Notes: generated by a model not told the origin, from the sequence alone. DNA of 64,000 bases from Thalassobacter stenotrophicus (GCF_001458315.1 NZ_CYRX01000010.1:124001-188000), one strand, 5' to 3'; counted from the first letter of the stretch, positions 18,993 through 27,680 are shown. Program-made: numbers and translations.

Positions 18993-19421
18993 ATGTTAGA
19001 CCTGAAAAAGACGATCGAAGACATGCAGAAGATCGCCAAAACCACCAATTCCGCTCTTACGGCGATGCCAACAGCTGGCGCGCAAAGCACACATTTCTGG
19101 AAGGCCCAAGATACGTTCCTGAGCGAATTTGAAGAGTTCTCCTCTGCTTGGTTCAAGCGCAGACATACCGCCACCCGCACCGCCATTGAGACCAGCAAAC
19201 GGCTCTCAGAAGAGGCAATGGGCAACCCCACCGCCGCGATGGGCATTTTGGCCGATTGGCAAAAACACTCAATGGAACGGCTGGCCGAGGACACCAAGGA
19301 CTGCATGGCAATGATGACGCGCTGTGCTGCAGCCGCCGTCACAAATGAGGTCGAAGCCGTCGAGGAAACCGTCGAAGGCGCCAAGCGCGCGACCAAGGCC
19401 GCCAAATCGATGCCGGTTTAA
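18993..19421 (+). CDS. phasin-like granule-associated protein
   Basis: 142-aa, almost entirely helical, Ala/Glu/Lys-rich protein (MLDLKKTIEDMQKIAKTTNS at the start; VEAVEETVEGAKRATKAAK at the end). The segment AAMGILADWQKHSMERLAED resembles phasin-type domains that coat PHA granules. I infer a phasin role from this and from the nearby phaC; the sequence alone would only say 'helical amphipathic protein'. The start is the ATG at 18993, seven bases after AAGGAG; upstream frame is non-coding. Own FNR-type promoter. Confidence 0.7.
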   Translation: MLDLKKTIEDMQKIAKTTNSALTAMPTAGAQSTHFWKAQDTFLSEFEEFSSAWFKRRHTATRTAIETSKRLSEEAMGNPTAAMGILADWQKHSMERLAEDTKDCMAMMTRCAAAAVTNEVEAVEETVEGAKRATKAAKSMPV

Positions 19422-19483
19422 CAGCACCGCCTCCCCTCCCATTCTTGCGTACGCACCGACGTGTCCCCATCGGTACGTGCCGC

Positions 19484-19517
19484 GGGCGTCCAGTCTCTCC
19501 CCCCTGGCTGGACGCCC
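19484..19517. terminator. hairpin between convergent genes
   Basis: GGGCGTCCAG (19484-19493) pairs with CTGGACGCCC (19508-19517), a perfect 10-bp stem with a pyrimidine loop. There is no U tract, so it may be a weak terminator or mRNA end stabiliser for the phasin-like gene and the facing gene at 19519. Confidence 0.5.
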
Positions 19518-19518
19518 A

Positions 19519-20085
19519 TTAGTTTGGCGAGTTCCTGCGGTTTTGATACGCATCCGCGTCGCCGTATTCACAAAATTCGGGATAATGTCTGTGGGTGCCC
19601 TGCATCTTGTCAGCGTGTTTGATGGGGCACCAATGCCGCTCGGTCCGGGCGGCGATTTCGCGCGTATAGGCGAGCAAGCCGTTGCCATAGCCGCAATAGA
19701 CGCAGTTCAGCTTCTCAAGCCCGTTCAAATAGGCAAGGTGACGGCGATCAAGTGAGATGTAATCGCGACGACGCACCTTTTCGATGCCATAGATCGGAAA
19801 ACAGATCGCCTGATAGAGCGTCACAAAAACATCCAACAGAACCAAGGGCAGGATGACCGAGTAGATCACCGGCGCGCTCAGCACGACAAGGGGCCGCGCA
19901 TGGACCAGATAACTGCCCAGCTTGTGGCGGAGCGCCCGATGATGCTTGCGCACATCCCGCTCAAAAATCACGCGGCCATGTTCGATCGTGTAGTTGAGCG
20001 CTGCCCGGCGGCGGGCAAATTCGTCCTCTAGCTCTTGCTCAAGGTCACGTATCCGTTCCACCAAATTGGATACAGTATCACGCAT
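19519..20085 (-). CDS. conserved two-TM protein with four-cysteine cytoplasmic or periplasmic tail
   Basis: 188-aa protein of unknown function. Residues 1-55 form a charged coiled helix (RIRDLEQELEDEFARRRA), about 62-100 two hydrophobic segments, and the C-terminal domain carries C128-x-x-C131 (NCVYCGYGNG), C153 (HWCPIKH) and C172 (EFCEYGDA) with several histidines. Such a set could bind iron, zinc or haem, or act as a redox switch. It starts 21 bp after the ahpD-like gene on the same strand, so both should be transcribed from the FNR-box promoter at 20.67 kb. I have seen similar proteins as conserved hypotheticals in Rhodobacterales but know no function. Confidence 0.75.
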   Translation of the reverse strand: MRDTVSNLVERIRDLEQELEDEFARRRAALNYTIEHGRVIFERDVRKHHRALRHKLGSYLVHARPLVVLSAPVIYSVILPLVLLDVFVTLYQAICFPIYGIEKVRRRDYISLDRRHLAYLNGLEKLNCVYCGYGNGLLAYTREIAARTERHWCPIKHADKMQGTHRHYPEFCEYGDADAYQNRRNSPN

Positions 20086-20106
20086 CTTGATCTCCCGGTG
20101 TTGCTG

Positions 20107-20460
20107 TTATCCCCGGCCCGGCTGGTGGTTGAACGCATCAAAGGCGCGCAAGGCCTCAACCCCATAAACGGCAGACGGACCACCGCCCATCAGAACGGCC
20201 ACGCCGATCATCTCGGCGACCTCTTGCCTTGTTGCACCCGCGTGCAAAACGGCTTGCGCGTGGTGCGCGATACACCCGTCACAACGCACCGCAATTGCGA
20301 TGGCAAAGGCGATCAACTCTTTGGTTTTGACAGTGAGGGTGCCCGCACGAGTGGCTTCCTCGATCAGTTTGCCAAAGGCGGCGGCTGTGTCTGGGATTGT
20401 CTCGCTCAGATCCGCGTAGCCCGTGTCGAACCCATCTTTGATGGCGGCATAATCTTTCAT
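20107..20460 (-). CDS. AhpD/carboxymuconolactone decarboxylase family protein
   Basis: 117-aa AhpD-fold protein. The redox motif C60-x-x-C63 followed by HH (RCDGCIAHHAQAVL) is the active site of AhpD-type alkylhydroperoxidases, which reduce peroxides or pass electrons to a peroxiredoxin. The C-terminal GVAVLMGGGPSAVYG is family-typical. The ATG at 20460 has a perfect AAGGAGAG ribosome site. No ahpC or lpd partner is next to it. The FNR-type box lies 209 bp upstream, leaving a long leader of 150-180 nt that encodes nothing evident. Confidence 0.88.
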   Translation of the reverse strand: MKDYAAIKDGFDTGYADLSETIPDTAAAFGKLIEEATRAGTLTVKTKELIAFAIAIAVRCDGCIAHHAQAVLHAGATRQEVAEMIGVAVLMGGGPSAVYGVEALRAFDAFNHQPGRG

Positions 20461-20668
20461 CTCAACTCTCCTTTTGCTGGAAATCATCCACTTCAGACGC
20501 CCGTTGACCCGCCAAGTCGCCCCAAAGGCTCTGCCAGAAAACAGCACCCGAACGCAGACCAGCCGAGCCTGCCGCAAAGTCGGTATGAAAAGTATTGGCC
20601 TAGAGGGGCGGGATCACGGCAGGCCTTGAGCTGGCTTGGACCACCTTACCACCCGCTCATTCTGCCGA

Positions 20669-20682
20669 TTGACGTGGATCAA
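20669..20682 (-). promoter_or_regulatory. FNR/FnrL-type box upstream of ahpD-like operon
   Basis: TTGATCCACGTCAA on the minus strand (TTGACGTGGATCAA on plus), exact TTGA-N6-TCAA. On the minus strand a TAAGGT at about 20644-20649 is 28-29 bp from its centre. It lies between the convergent-free end of the HerA-like gene (stop at 20691) and the ahpD-like gene. Confidence 0.7.
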
Positions 20683-20690
20683 TCGACGCC

Positions 20691-22241
20691 CTAGCGCCCC
20701 TTGAACAACCCGCCCAAAACACCCCGCACAATGGCCGTCCCTGCCCGCGTCCCGAGCGACCGCGCCATGGATTTTGCGAAGGCTTGAGCCGCAGTGTCCC
20801 CGCGTCGTTTTTTCGGCGTGCGAGAGGTTGAGCGCCCGACGCCAGAGCCCGTATACCGCCGCGCAGATCGGAATTCACGCTCGCGCAAGTCTGCCGCGTC
20901 CTCCTCAGCTTCGGCCGCTTCCGCCTCAAGGGCGGCGGCTTTGGCGCGGGCTTGTAGGATTTCAAAGGCAGAGTCTCGGTCAATTCGCGTCTCGTATTTG
21001 CCCGCCACAGGTGAGGCCGCGATCACTTGCGCGCGCTGCGCCGCCGTCAAGGGCCCAAGCTGGGTTGAGGGTGGCCGGATCAACGTCCGTTCCGCCACGC
21101 CGGGAATGCCCTTTCGCTCCAGAAACGAGGTCACGGCCTCGCCCACACCGACCTCTCGGATGGCATCTTCGGTGTCAAAGCGCGGGTTTTCGCGGTAGTT
21201 TTGCGCCGCGCGACGCAGTGCCTGCTGATCCTTGGCCGTAAAGGCCCGCAGCGCGTGTTGCACCCGATTGCCCAATTGACCCAAGATATCCTCGGGCACA
21301 TCTTCGGGGTTTTGCGTGACGAAATAGACACCGACCCCTTTGGACCGGATCAGCCGTGCGACCTGTTCGACCTTGTCCACCAAAGCTTTGGGCGCGTCAT
21401 CGAACAGCAAATGCGCCTCATCGAAAAAGAACACCAACTTGGGTTTGTCCGGGTCGCCCACCTCTGGCAGCGTTTCAAACAGCTCCGACAGGAGCCACAA
21501 TAGGAACGTCGCGTAGAGCCGCGGTGACTGCATCAACCGCGCCCCCGCCAAGACAGAAATACGGCCCCGCCCATCCGCATCGGTGCGCAGAATATCGGCT
21601 AACTCCAACGCAGGTTCCCCAAAGAGGAGGTCGCCCCCCTGACCCTCAAGCACCAAAAGCCGACGTTGGATCGCACCAATGGACGCGGTTGAGATGTTCC
21701 CGTAGCGCAGCATGAGCTCCTTGCGGCTTTCGCCCACAAACACCAACAAGGCCTGCAGATCCTTCAGGTCCAACAGCGCCATGCCTTCCTCATCAGCCAT
21801 GCGAAACGCGATGTTCAGCACGCCTTCTTGGGCATCCGTCAGCTCTAGCAAACGGGCGAGCAAAAGCGGGCCCATGTCGGACACGGTGGTCCGGACCGGA
21901 TGGCCCTCCTCCCCGAACAAATCCCAGAACGTAACGGGCGCGGCCCCATAGGCGTAATCCGCAAAGCCGATTGTTTTCGCACGCGACGTAAAGGCCTCGT
22001 GCAGTTTGAACTCTTGGGTGCCGGCCCGCGCAAGCCCTGACAAATCGCCCTTAACATCGGACAAAAAGACCGGAACCCCGTTGGCGGAAAAGCTCTCCGC
22101 GAGGATTTGCAGCGTCACCGTCTTGCCCGTGCCCGTCGCCCCCGCGATCAGCCCATGGCGGTTGGCATATTTCAACAAAAGCCCTTGCGCATCGGCGTAA
22201 TTAGGCCCGCCGCCACCGACAAAAATACTGTCTTGGTCCAT
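20691..22241 (-). CDS. HerA-like ATPase, DUF853 family
   Basis: 516-aa P-loop ATPase of the HerA/FtsK-like DUF853 (YjgR) family. Walker A GATGTGKT at residues 34-41, Walker [13 protein letters not shown] near 267-278, and the Arg-finger/sensor region [22 protein letters not shown]. The C-terminal third is charged and coiled ([22 protein letters not shown]) and ends in a basic tail with [21 protein letters not shown]. Family members are widespread and their cellular job is unclear (possibly DNA or nucleoprotein remodelling). Stand-alone gene, no NurA partner visible. Confidence 0.9.
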   Translation of the reverse strand: MDQDSIFVGGGGPNYADAQGLLLKYANRHGLIAGATGTGKTVTLQILAESFSANGVPVFLSDVKGDLSGLARAGTQEFKLHEAFTSRAKTIGFADYAYGAAPVTFWDLFGEEGHPVRTTVSDMGPLLLARLLELTDAQEGVLNIAFRMADEEGMALLDLKDLQALLVFVGESRKELMLRYGNISTASIGAIQRRLLVLEGQGGDLLFGEPALELADILRTDADGRGRISVLAGARLMQSPRLYATFLLWLLSELFETLPEVGDPDKPKLVFFFDEAHLLFDDAPKALVDKVEQVARLIRSKGVGVYFVTQNPEDVPEDILGQLGNRVQHALRAFTAKDQQALRRAAQNYRENPRFDTEDAIREVGVGEAVTSFLERKGIPGVAERTLIRPPSTQLGPLTAAQRAQVIAASPVAGKYETRIDRDSAFEILQARAKAAALEAEAAEAEEDAADLREREFRSARRYTGSGVGRSTSRTPKKRRGDTAAQAFAKSMARSLGTRAGTAIVRGVLGGLFKGR

Positions 22242-22346
22242 TATAATGTCCTTCTCGTCGGGCTTTTACGCCCTCATCAAAATAATTTGCACCCGTTGGG
22301 GTTTTCTTAATCATTGTCTGGCAAAACTCATCTTGTCCATGTGAAA

Positions 22347-22416
22347 CCAATTTGGTGCCACATTGGATTTTTCCTCCCTGTCGACTGGCCGCGCCCCTAT
22401 GGCGCGGCTTTTTTTT
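22347..22416 (+). ncRNA. candidate small RNA with CCUCCC segment
   Basis: A hairpin (CCAAT 22347-22351 with ATTGG 22362-22366), a single-stranded ATTTTTCCTCCCTGTC stretch carrying a CCUCCC anti-Shine-Dalgarno-like motif, and a strong terminator. The 5' end and promoter are not clear (TTGTCT-N17-CCATGT at 22314-22342 is weak). Confidence 0.35.
22388..22416 (+). terminator. rho-independent terminator, orphan
   Basis: Stem GCCGCGCC (22388-22395) with GGCGCGGC (22401-22408), loop CCTAT, followed by eight T. Points along the plus strand, where no protein gene lies upstream. Confidence 0.8.
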
Positions 22417-22488
22417 CGCACTATCCTCGGCGCGCACCAACGCGCGGATCAAGACGCACGCCTCACGCATTTTTCATACGATTGCCTG

Positions 22489-22517
22489 TTGACGGTCTGG
22501 CAAAGCTGCCCTAGCGT
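22489..22517 (+). promoter_or_regulatory. sigma-70-type promoter of candidate small RNA
   Basis: TTGACG (22489-22494), 17-bp spacer, TAGCGT (22512-22517). TTGACG is the -35 form seen at other promoters in this window (rplM, fadL-like). Predicted transcription start near 22524. Confidence 0.55.
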
Positions 22518-22523
22518 CCGCTT

Positions 22524-22593
22524 ACAACAAGTCGGCCAGTCCGACGGGGAGATAAAAAACGATTGGAAAAGGACCTTCTCACGGGTCCTTTTT
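22524..22593 (+). ncRNA. candidate small RNA, about 70 nt
   Basis: Bounded by a promoter at 22489-22517 and a terminator at 22571-22593. Contains a first hairpin (GTCGG 22531-22535 with CCGAC 22541-22545), then an unpaired purine-rich GGGGAGATAAAAAACG segment, then the terminator stem GGACC/GGTCC (22571-22575 and 22584-22588) with flanking A/T pairs and a U run. No ATG-start frame of useful length. Alternative: attenuated leader of the IalB-like gene 146 bp further on. Confidence 0.55.
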
Positions 22594-22738
22594 CACGTTT
22601 CGGAACCACTTTTCCAGTGAAACCAAGCTGCCTTGGCCGTTGCCCCCATCCTCGTCCCCCACAACACAAATTTGCCCCTGACACCGCCTGCACCCCATGC
22701 TAGCACGGGCGCAATGAAACAGCCCTGAAGGGAAGAGC

Positions 22739-23326
22739 ATGACCCGTATCTTGACACTCACAGCCTGTTTGGCCACCCTCGCCGTGGGTCCCGTGTTTGC
22801 ACAAAGCACCGATGGTGAGGCTCCAACGGCGCCGGAATTGCCCCTTGGCCAAACCGCAACAGCCCAAGCCCCCCAAATTTATGAGCGTGAAACGCACGGT
22901 GATTTTTCGGTCCGTTGCGCCCGCGTCCCCGACACAGCCGTTGAGCCATGCCAATTGTTCCAACGTTTGACGGATGCAAATGGCAATCCGACCGCGGACG
23001 TGAACTTCTTTGACGTGGCAGGCGATGGGCAGGTGCAGGGCGGCGCGACCGTCGTAACCCCCCTCCAAACGTTGCTAACGTCACAAGTGACACTGTCCGT
23101 GGATGGCGGCGCCGAGCGGCGCTATCCGTTCGCATTCTGTGACACACAGGGCTGCTATTCGCGCATGGGCTTTACCGCAGCTGAAATGGCTGAATTTCGC
23201 GCGGGCGCAACCGCCACGATCAGCGTTCGCCCCGCGCTGGCACCGGAACAATTGGTCGTCATGAACATGTCGCTCGCCGGGTTCACTGCGGGCATGCAGG
23301 CGATTGAAGTGGCCGAAGGCCAATAA
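22739..23326 (+). CDS. IalB-like (invasion-associated locus B) periplasmic protein
   Basis: 195-aa exported protein. A signal peptide covers residues 1-21 (LTACLATLAVGPVFAQ). The mature domain is the IalB-type beta-sandwich: GDFSVRCARVPDTAVEPCQLFQ near 52-75, and FAFCDTQGCYSRMGF near 128-142, with two Cys pairs likely forming disulfides. IalB proteins are widespread in non-pathogenic alphaproteobacteria, where the function is unknown; 'invasion' refers to Bartonella. GGGAAG precedes the ATG. A terminator follows. Confidence 0.9.
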   Translation: MTRILTLTACLATLAVGPVFAQSTDGEAPTAPELPLGQTATAQAPQIYERETHGDFSVRCARVPDTAVEPCQLFQRLTDANGNPTADVNFFDVAGDGQVQGGATVVTPLQTLLTSQVTLSVDGGAERRYPFAFCDTQGCYSRMGFTAAEMAEFRAGATATISVRPALAPEQLVVMNMSLAGFTAGMQAIEVAEGQ

Positions 23327-23360
23327 CTGGACCTCGGGCACCTTCACCCAGAATGATGCA

Positions 23361-23384
23361 AAGGCCCCCACGGGGGCCTTTTCC
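23361..23384. terminator. bidirectional terminator between convergent genes
   Basis: AAGGCCCCC (23361-23369) pairs with GGGGGCCTT (23372-23380), followed by TTTTCC. It serves the IalB-like gene and perhaps the facing ketoacyl synthase gene ending at 23398. Confidence 0.75.
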
Positions 23385-23397
23385 TTTTGATAAACGC

Positions 23398-24609
23398 TTA
23401 CGGCGCTTTGCGTAGCGCCAGCACCGCGTTCATGCCACCAAAGGCAAATGCGTTGGATAAAACGACTGAAACGTCGGCCTCGCGCGCCTCGTTCGGGACG
23501 ACGTCCAGCGCGCATTCGGGGTCCGGCTCTTCGTAGTTAATCGTCGGGGCGATGACCCCCTCGCGCAGCGCCATAATGCAGGCCAATAATTCAACGGCCC
23601 CCGTGCCCCCGATCAAATGCCCATGCATGGATTTCGTGCTTGAGATCATGACTTTGTCCGCATGTGCGCCCAAGGCCCCGGCGACGGCGGCACATTCCGT
23701 CTTATCGTTGGCTGCCGTACCTGTGCCATGCGCGTTGATGTAGCCCACTTCCGATGGGTCAATCTGCGCGTCCCGCATGGCCGACACGATGCACCGTTCT
23801 GCGCTGATCTTAGAGGGCATGACGATATCCGACGCGTCAGAATTCATCGCAACGCCAATGACTTCCGCCAGTATCTCAGCCCCGCGCGCCTTGGCGTGGT
23901 GATAGTCCTCAAACACGAAAATTCCCGCGCCTTCGCCTTGGACCATGCCATTGCGGTTCGCCGAGAAAGGCCTGCAAGCGTCACGAGACATGACGCGCAA
24001 TCCCTCCCATGCTTTGACGCCGCCAAAGCACAGCATCGATTCTGAGCCACCGGTGACCATCACCTGCGCCATTCCGTGGCGAATGAAATTGAACGCCTGC
24101 CCCATCGCATGGTTCGACGACGCGCACGCCGTTGCGACCGTGAAACTGGGTCCCTTGAGGTTGTGCTCCATCGAGATATGGGCCGCGGCCGCGTTGTTCA
24201 TCAGCTTCGGCACCACAAACGGATGCACGCGGTTTTTGCCCTCTTCGTAGACCGTGCGATAGTTTTCATCCTGCGTGGTCAGCCCGCCGCCGGATGTGCC
24301 TAGGACAACACCGGTGCTGGCCGCCAAGTCACCCGTGAAGGTCAGACCGGCTTGGCCAATCGCCTCACGCGCGGCCAGCAATGCAAACTGAGTATACCGA
24401 TCATAAAGGGAGATTTGCTGGCGGTTAAAATGCACCTGCGCGTCATAGCCCGTGACCTGTCCGCCAATCCGGATGGACAAACGCTCAACGTCGCGGATAT
24501 CGAGCGCGCCAATCCCGCAGCGCCCCTCGCGCATCGCTTCCCATGTTTCCCGAACCGATGACCCCAACGCCGAGATCGTGCCCGCGCCGGTGATGACGAC
24601 GCGCCTCAC
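23398..24609 (-). CDS. beta-ketoacyl-ACP synthase (FabF-like), lipid A-associated
   Basis: 403-aa condensing enzyme of the KAS I/II type. Catalytic Cys162 in TVATACASSNHAMG, His in NAHGTGTAANDKTE (near 293-300) and His in SSTKSMHGHLIGGTGA (near 330): the Cys-His-His triad is complete. It is coupled (ATGA) to a dedicated ACP and lies downstream of lpxD, which points to making a special acyl chain for lipid A rather than bulk fatty acid synthesis. That role is inference from context, similar in spirit to the acpXL/fabF clusters of rhizobia. The housekeeping fabF should be elsewhere. Confidence 0.88.
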   Translation of the reverse strand: MRRVVITGAGTISALGSSVRETWEAMREGRCGIGALDIRDVERLSIRIGGQVTGYDAQVHFNRQQISLYDRYTQFALLAAREAIGQAGLTFTGDLAASTGVVLGTSGGGLTTQDENYRTVYEEGKNRVHPFVVPKLMNNAAAAHISMEHNLKGPSFTVATACASSNHAMGQAFNFIRHGMAQVMVTGGSESMLCFGGVKAWEGLRVMSRDACRPFSANRNGMVQGEGAGIFVFEDYHHAKARGAEILAEVIGVAMNSDASDIVMPSKISAERCIVSAMRDAQIDPSEVGYINAHGTGTAANDKTECAAVAGALGAHADKVMISSTKSMHGHLIGGTGAVELLACIMALREGVIAPTINYEEPDPECALDVVPNEAREADVSVVLSNAFAFGGMNAVLALRKAP

Positions 24610-24869
24610 GACTGGGCCTTCACCAGGCCTTCGACCGCCGCAACAATTGCCGCCACAGAAGAAATGTCAAAGTCACTTTTCTCTGGCTCATTCGCATTGA
24701 AAGGTACTTGGATATCAAAGGCTTCTTCGATGGCAAAGATGCTCTCGACCAGACCAAGGCTATCGATGCCCAAGTCCGCAAGCGAGGCCGTCAGTGATAC
24801 ATCTTCGACCTCAAGCATCGCCTGTTCTGCGATGATCGCGATCACCTGATCCTGAACGTTGTCAGACAT
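24606..24869 (-). CDS. acyl carrier protein, dedicated
   Basis: 87-aa ACP. The phosphopantetheine attachment serine is S37 in DLGIDSLGLVESIF, with the acidic helix II (EEAFDIQVPF) typical of ACPs. It is not the housekeeping AcpP (which has the DSLDTVE sequence) nor an obvious AcpXL, so it probably serves the adjacent ketoacyl synthase. The start is the ATG at 24869; its stop overlaps the synthase start by 4 bp. 33 bp downstream of lpxD. Confidence 0.9.
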   Translation of the reverse strand: MSDNVQDQVIAIIAEQAMLEVEDVSLTASLADLGIDSLGLVESIFAIEEAFDIQVPFNANEPEKSDFDISSVAAIVAAVEGLVKAQS

Positions 24870-24902
24870 GCCTCGCCCCTTCTTCGACCCGTCAGGGGTC
24901 AT

Positions 24903-25994
24903 CTACGCATTGCCGGTCAGTTTTGCCACTGTTTTCCGAAGCTCAGCGACCTGTGCGGCAATGCGCGGCAGCCGGCGAATGGCCTTGTAGCTTTCGACAT
25001 GGCTGTCCATTTTGACCGCCGGATAACCAAGGATGACGCGACCGCTGGGCACATTTGTAAAGATCTTGGACGCCCCGCCCGCAACCACATCGTCGCCCAC
25101 GGTAATGTTGTCGTTCACGCCACATTGCCCAGCCATCACCACACGGTTGCCGATGCGCGAGCTGCCCGCCATACCGACCTGCCCACAGATCAGACAATCC
25201 TCACCGATCTGGTTGTTGTGTCCGATATGAACAAGGTTATCGAGCTTGGTGCGATGGCCGATCACCGTGTCCGCAATTGTGCCGCGATCGATGCACGCAT
25301 TTGCACCCACTTCAACATCGTCACCGATCCGAACCGCCCCGAGGGAATGGATACGCGTCCAGCTTTGCGGCTTGATATCCCCCTGATCTCCAAGAGTTTT
25401 TCGGCTGCGCTCCACCCCGGATTCTTCTGGTGTTACAAACGAAAATCCATCCCCGCCGATAACGGCGCCGGGCTGCGCGATGAACCGCGCGCCGATCACA
25501 CAGCGCGCGCCGATCCGCACGCCTTGGCACAGCAAAGCCTCCGCTCCGATCTGGGCGTCTTCTGCGACGCTGACGTGGCTGGCGATCCGCGCGTTCGCGC
25601 CGATTGTGGCCCGCGCGCCGATGTGCACAAACGGCCCGATGGCCGCCCCTGCCCCAATTTGGGCGGTGGCATCAATCACTGCAGACGGATGGATGCCCTC
25701 CGCGATCTCGGGGCCCGCATCCAAAGCCGTCGTGATCCCAGCCATCGCAACCCGCGCGCGCGGAACAAACACCGCCGCCTCAAGACCTAAGTCCTGCCAA
25801 TCTGCGCCGGGCCAAAGAACCGCTGCCCGCGCCTGTCCCGCCCGGACGTGTTCGCCGTAGGCAGGCGACATCGCAAGCGCCAGATCATCCGGGCCTGCCG
25901 AGGCAGGTTCCGCCGCGCGGCTAATCGCAATGGAAGTATCACCCACCGCATCCGCACCGAGGGAGGCCGCAATTTCGGCAATAGTAAAAGACAT
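24903..25994 (-). CDS. lpxD: UDP-3-O-(3-hydroxyacyl)glucosamine N-acyltransferase
   Basis: Third step of lipid A synthesis, N-acylation of UDP-3-O-acylglucosamine. 363 aa. N-terminal uridine-binding domain, then a left-handed beta-helix of hexapeptide repeats from about residue 100 to 300 ([20 protein letters not shown] and similar), catalytic His in [12 protein letters not shown] (near 240), and the C-terminal helical extension ([21 protein letters not shown]). It is outside the usual bamA-lpxD-fabZ-lpxA cluster, so this may be a second copy; the other would need to be sought elsewhere in the genome. Confidence 0.93.
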   Translation of the reverse strand: MSFTIAEIAASLGADAVGDTSIAISRAAEPASAGPDDLALAMSPAYGEHVRAGQARAAVLWPGADWQDLGLEAAVFVPRARVAMAGITTALDAGPEIAEGIHPSAVIDATAQIGAGAAIGPFVHIGARATIGANARIASHVSVAEDAQIGAEALLCQGVRIGARCVIGARFIAQPGAVIGGDGFSFVTPEESGVERSRKTLGDQGDIKPQSWTRIHSLGAVRIGDDVEVGANACIDRGTIADTVIGHRTKLDNLVHIGHNNQIGEDCLICGQVGMAGSSRIGNRVVMAGQCGVNDNITVGDDVVAGGASKIFTNVPSGRVILGYPAVKMDSHVESYKAIRRLPRIAAQVAELRKTVAKLTGNA

Positions 25995-26081
25995 AGCGAT
26001 CTCCTGACCCGGGGGCGTTTTCGCCCTTCTACCCGCGCCAGACGATCAAGGCCAGCGCCGCGCGCAGGATGGTCAACCCGT

Positions 26082-27680
26082 CTAGCTAAAGTCGCCGCGC
26101 AAGCCGACGCCTGCATCCTCAAGCGCCGCCAACACCGCACGGTCCCGGCCGTAAACATCATCGCGGAATTGCACGCGCCCCTCTGGCGTCACCCACGAGG
26201 TCCAATACACGATGTGTACGCCAACGGGTTGATCCAAATAGACATATGTTTCTTCCCCCGTATCAAGGGTGGCTTGGAAAAAGCCAACAGGATCACGTTG
26301 TTGCGGCGCCAAAAGGTGATGTGCCAATTCAAATGGCCGCTGAACCCGCACGCACCCATGGGAAAACGCCCGAACGTTGCGCCCAAACAGCGATTTTGAC
26401 GGCGTATCATGCAGATAAATGTTCCACCGGTTGGGGAACATGAATTTGACCAAGCCCAGTGCATTCCCCGGTGAAGGGGGTTGTTTGAGGTCAAAGGGAA
26501 AGGTCTCGGCGTCGAATTCCAGAAAATCGACGCCATCGCGACTGACTTCTGCGCCATTCTGGAACAGTCTTAGATAGCTCGCGCCACCTTCTTGCAGCAC
26601 CGGCAGGTATTCCTTGGTCGCGATGGAACGCGGCACGTGCCACGTCGGATTGATGACCAGATATTCCATCCGGTCCGAGAACTCTGGCGTGCGGCGGTCC
26701 TCATCATTGGCCCCGACGACGACGACGGTTTCAAAGCTCTGCTCACCATCGTCAATGACGCGGGCGTAAAAATCGGCAAGGTTCACAAGGATGTGCCGTT
26801 TTTCCAGGGGCTTATTCATCCAGCGTTGCCGCTCTAACCCGACAAGGATTTGCCCCAACCGCCCCTCAACCGAGACATTCAGCGCCTTGAGCGTGGCCGG
26901 GCCGACTGTACTGTCGGGGGTTAGCCCGTGGTCCAGCTGAAACGCGCGCACGGCTGATGTCAGCGTCGCGTCAAAACTGCGCACAACAGAGCGTTCCATG
27001 TACCCCATCCGGATCAACCGGTTGCGCAGGGCAATCACAGCCTCCCCGGTGTCGCCGGGCTCTAATTTGCGCGCGCGTACGTCCGGCCCCCAGCCGCCCG
27101 CTTCGCGCACGGTCTCAAGCCGCAGTTTTTCGCGCAAAAGGCGCACGTATGTTGGGGAAGCCGGCCATAAGTCCTTGATAAACTGATGTGGGTCCGCACC
27201 CGCAAAGCCCGTAAGCGTTTCGAGCGGGTCGCGGCTGGGCTTCTTCAGGACAAGGCCTGGATCAATCTGGCGCGGCTCGGTCACGCCACAGGATACATCA
27301 CTCGCGTAGGCGACGAACATCTCGCTCAGCGCAACTTCCAATAGGCCTTGTGCGCGGGGGTTATCCGCCGCCTGAAATGCCACGCGGACCTCGGCCGCAT
27401 CATAGCGCGCACGCGGCAAGCCGTGATCCAGTGCCGTATCAAGCGCCCACAAAAAGGCAGCGCGCCGGTCGCCCGCCGCCGCGTCCATCCATAATGGCTC
27501 AAAATTGCGCGCGCGATAAAACGCAGCCAAAGCGGGAATTTGCGCGGATTTTTCGGCAATCGCCTGTGTAAAGGCAGATACCAAGGCATTGGCCGGCTGA
27601 GCGACACTGACGGCCGAGCCAACTGCCATACCCAATGCCGCGCGCCGCGTCACATTCATCATGCCTGTTTTTCCCGCCAT
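26082..27680 (-). CDS. L,D-transpeptidase (YcbB/LdtD-like), putative Tat substrate
   Basis: 532-aa periplasmic enzyme forming 3-3 peptidoglycan cross-links or anchoring proteins to it. N-terminal NVTRRAALGMAVGSA resembles a Tat signal (twin arginine, hydrophobic stretch, ANA cleavage). A peptidoglycan-binding domain lies at about 210-270 (GDTGEAVIALRNRLIRMGY), and the YkuD catalytic domain at about 290-450 with the nucleophile in AFSHGCVRVQRPFELA. The start is the ATG at 27680, which has a perfect AGGAGG ribosome site; the frame's first ATG at 27701 does not. Divergent from the DUF882 gene. Confidence 0.9.
   Translation of the reverse strand: MAGKTGMMNVTRRAALGMAVGSAVSVAQPANALVSAFTQAIAEKSAQIPALAAFYRARNFEPLWMDAAAGDRRAAFLWALDTALDHGLPRARYDAAEVRVAFQAADNPRAQGLLEVALSEMFVAYASDVSCGVTEPRQIDPGLVLKKPSRDPLETLTGFAGADPHQFIKDLWPASPTYVRLLREKLRLETVREAGGWGPDVRARKLEPGDTGEAVIALRNRLIRMGYMERSVVRSFDATLTSAVRAFQLDHGLTPDSTVGPATLKALNVSVEGRLGQILVGLERQRWMNKPLEKRHILVNLADFYARVIDDGEQSFETVVVVGANDEDRRTPEFSDRMEYLVINPTWHVPRSIATKEYLPVLQEGGASYLRLFQNGAEVSRDGVDFLEFDAETFPFDLKQPPSPGNALGLVKFMFPNRWNIYLHDTPSKSLFGRNVRAFSHGCVRVQRPFELAHHLLAPQQRDPVGFFQATLDTGEETYVYLDQPVGVHIVYWTSWVTPEGRVQFRDDVYGRDRAVLAALEDAGVGLRGDFS

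Larger units (their letters stand above)
22242..22738. other. 497-bp intergenic region with two plus-strand terminators
   Basis: No protein gene is supported here. The region contains two separate rho-independent terminators on the plus strand (22388-22416 and 22571-22593) although no plus-strand gene precedes them, and a good sigma-70-type promoter at 22489-22517. The simplest reading is one or two small RNAs, or a leader with an attenuator for the gene at 22739. Confidence 0.6.

Noticed and set aside
20691-22241. HerA-like ATPase as part of an anti-phage or HerA-NurA repair system
   Set aside because: It is of the DUF853/YjgR type, present in many genomes without defence partners; no NurA, SIR2 or DUF4297 gene lies next to it.
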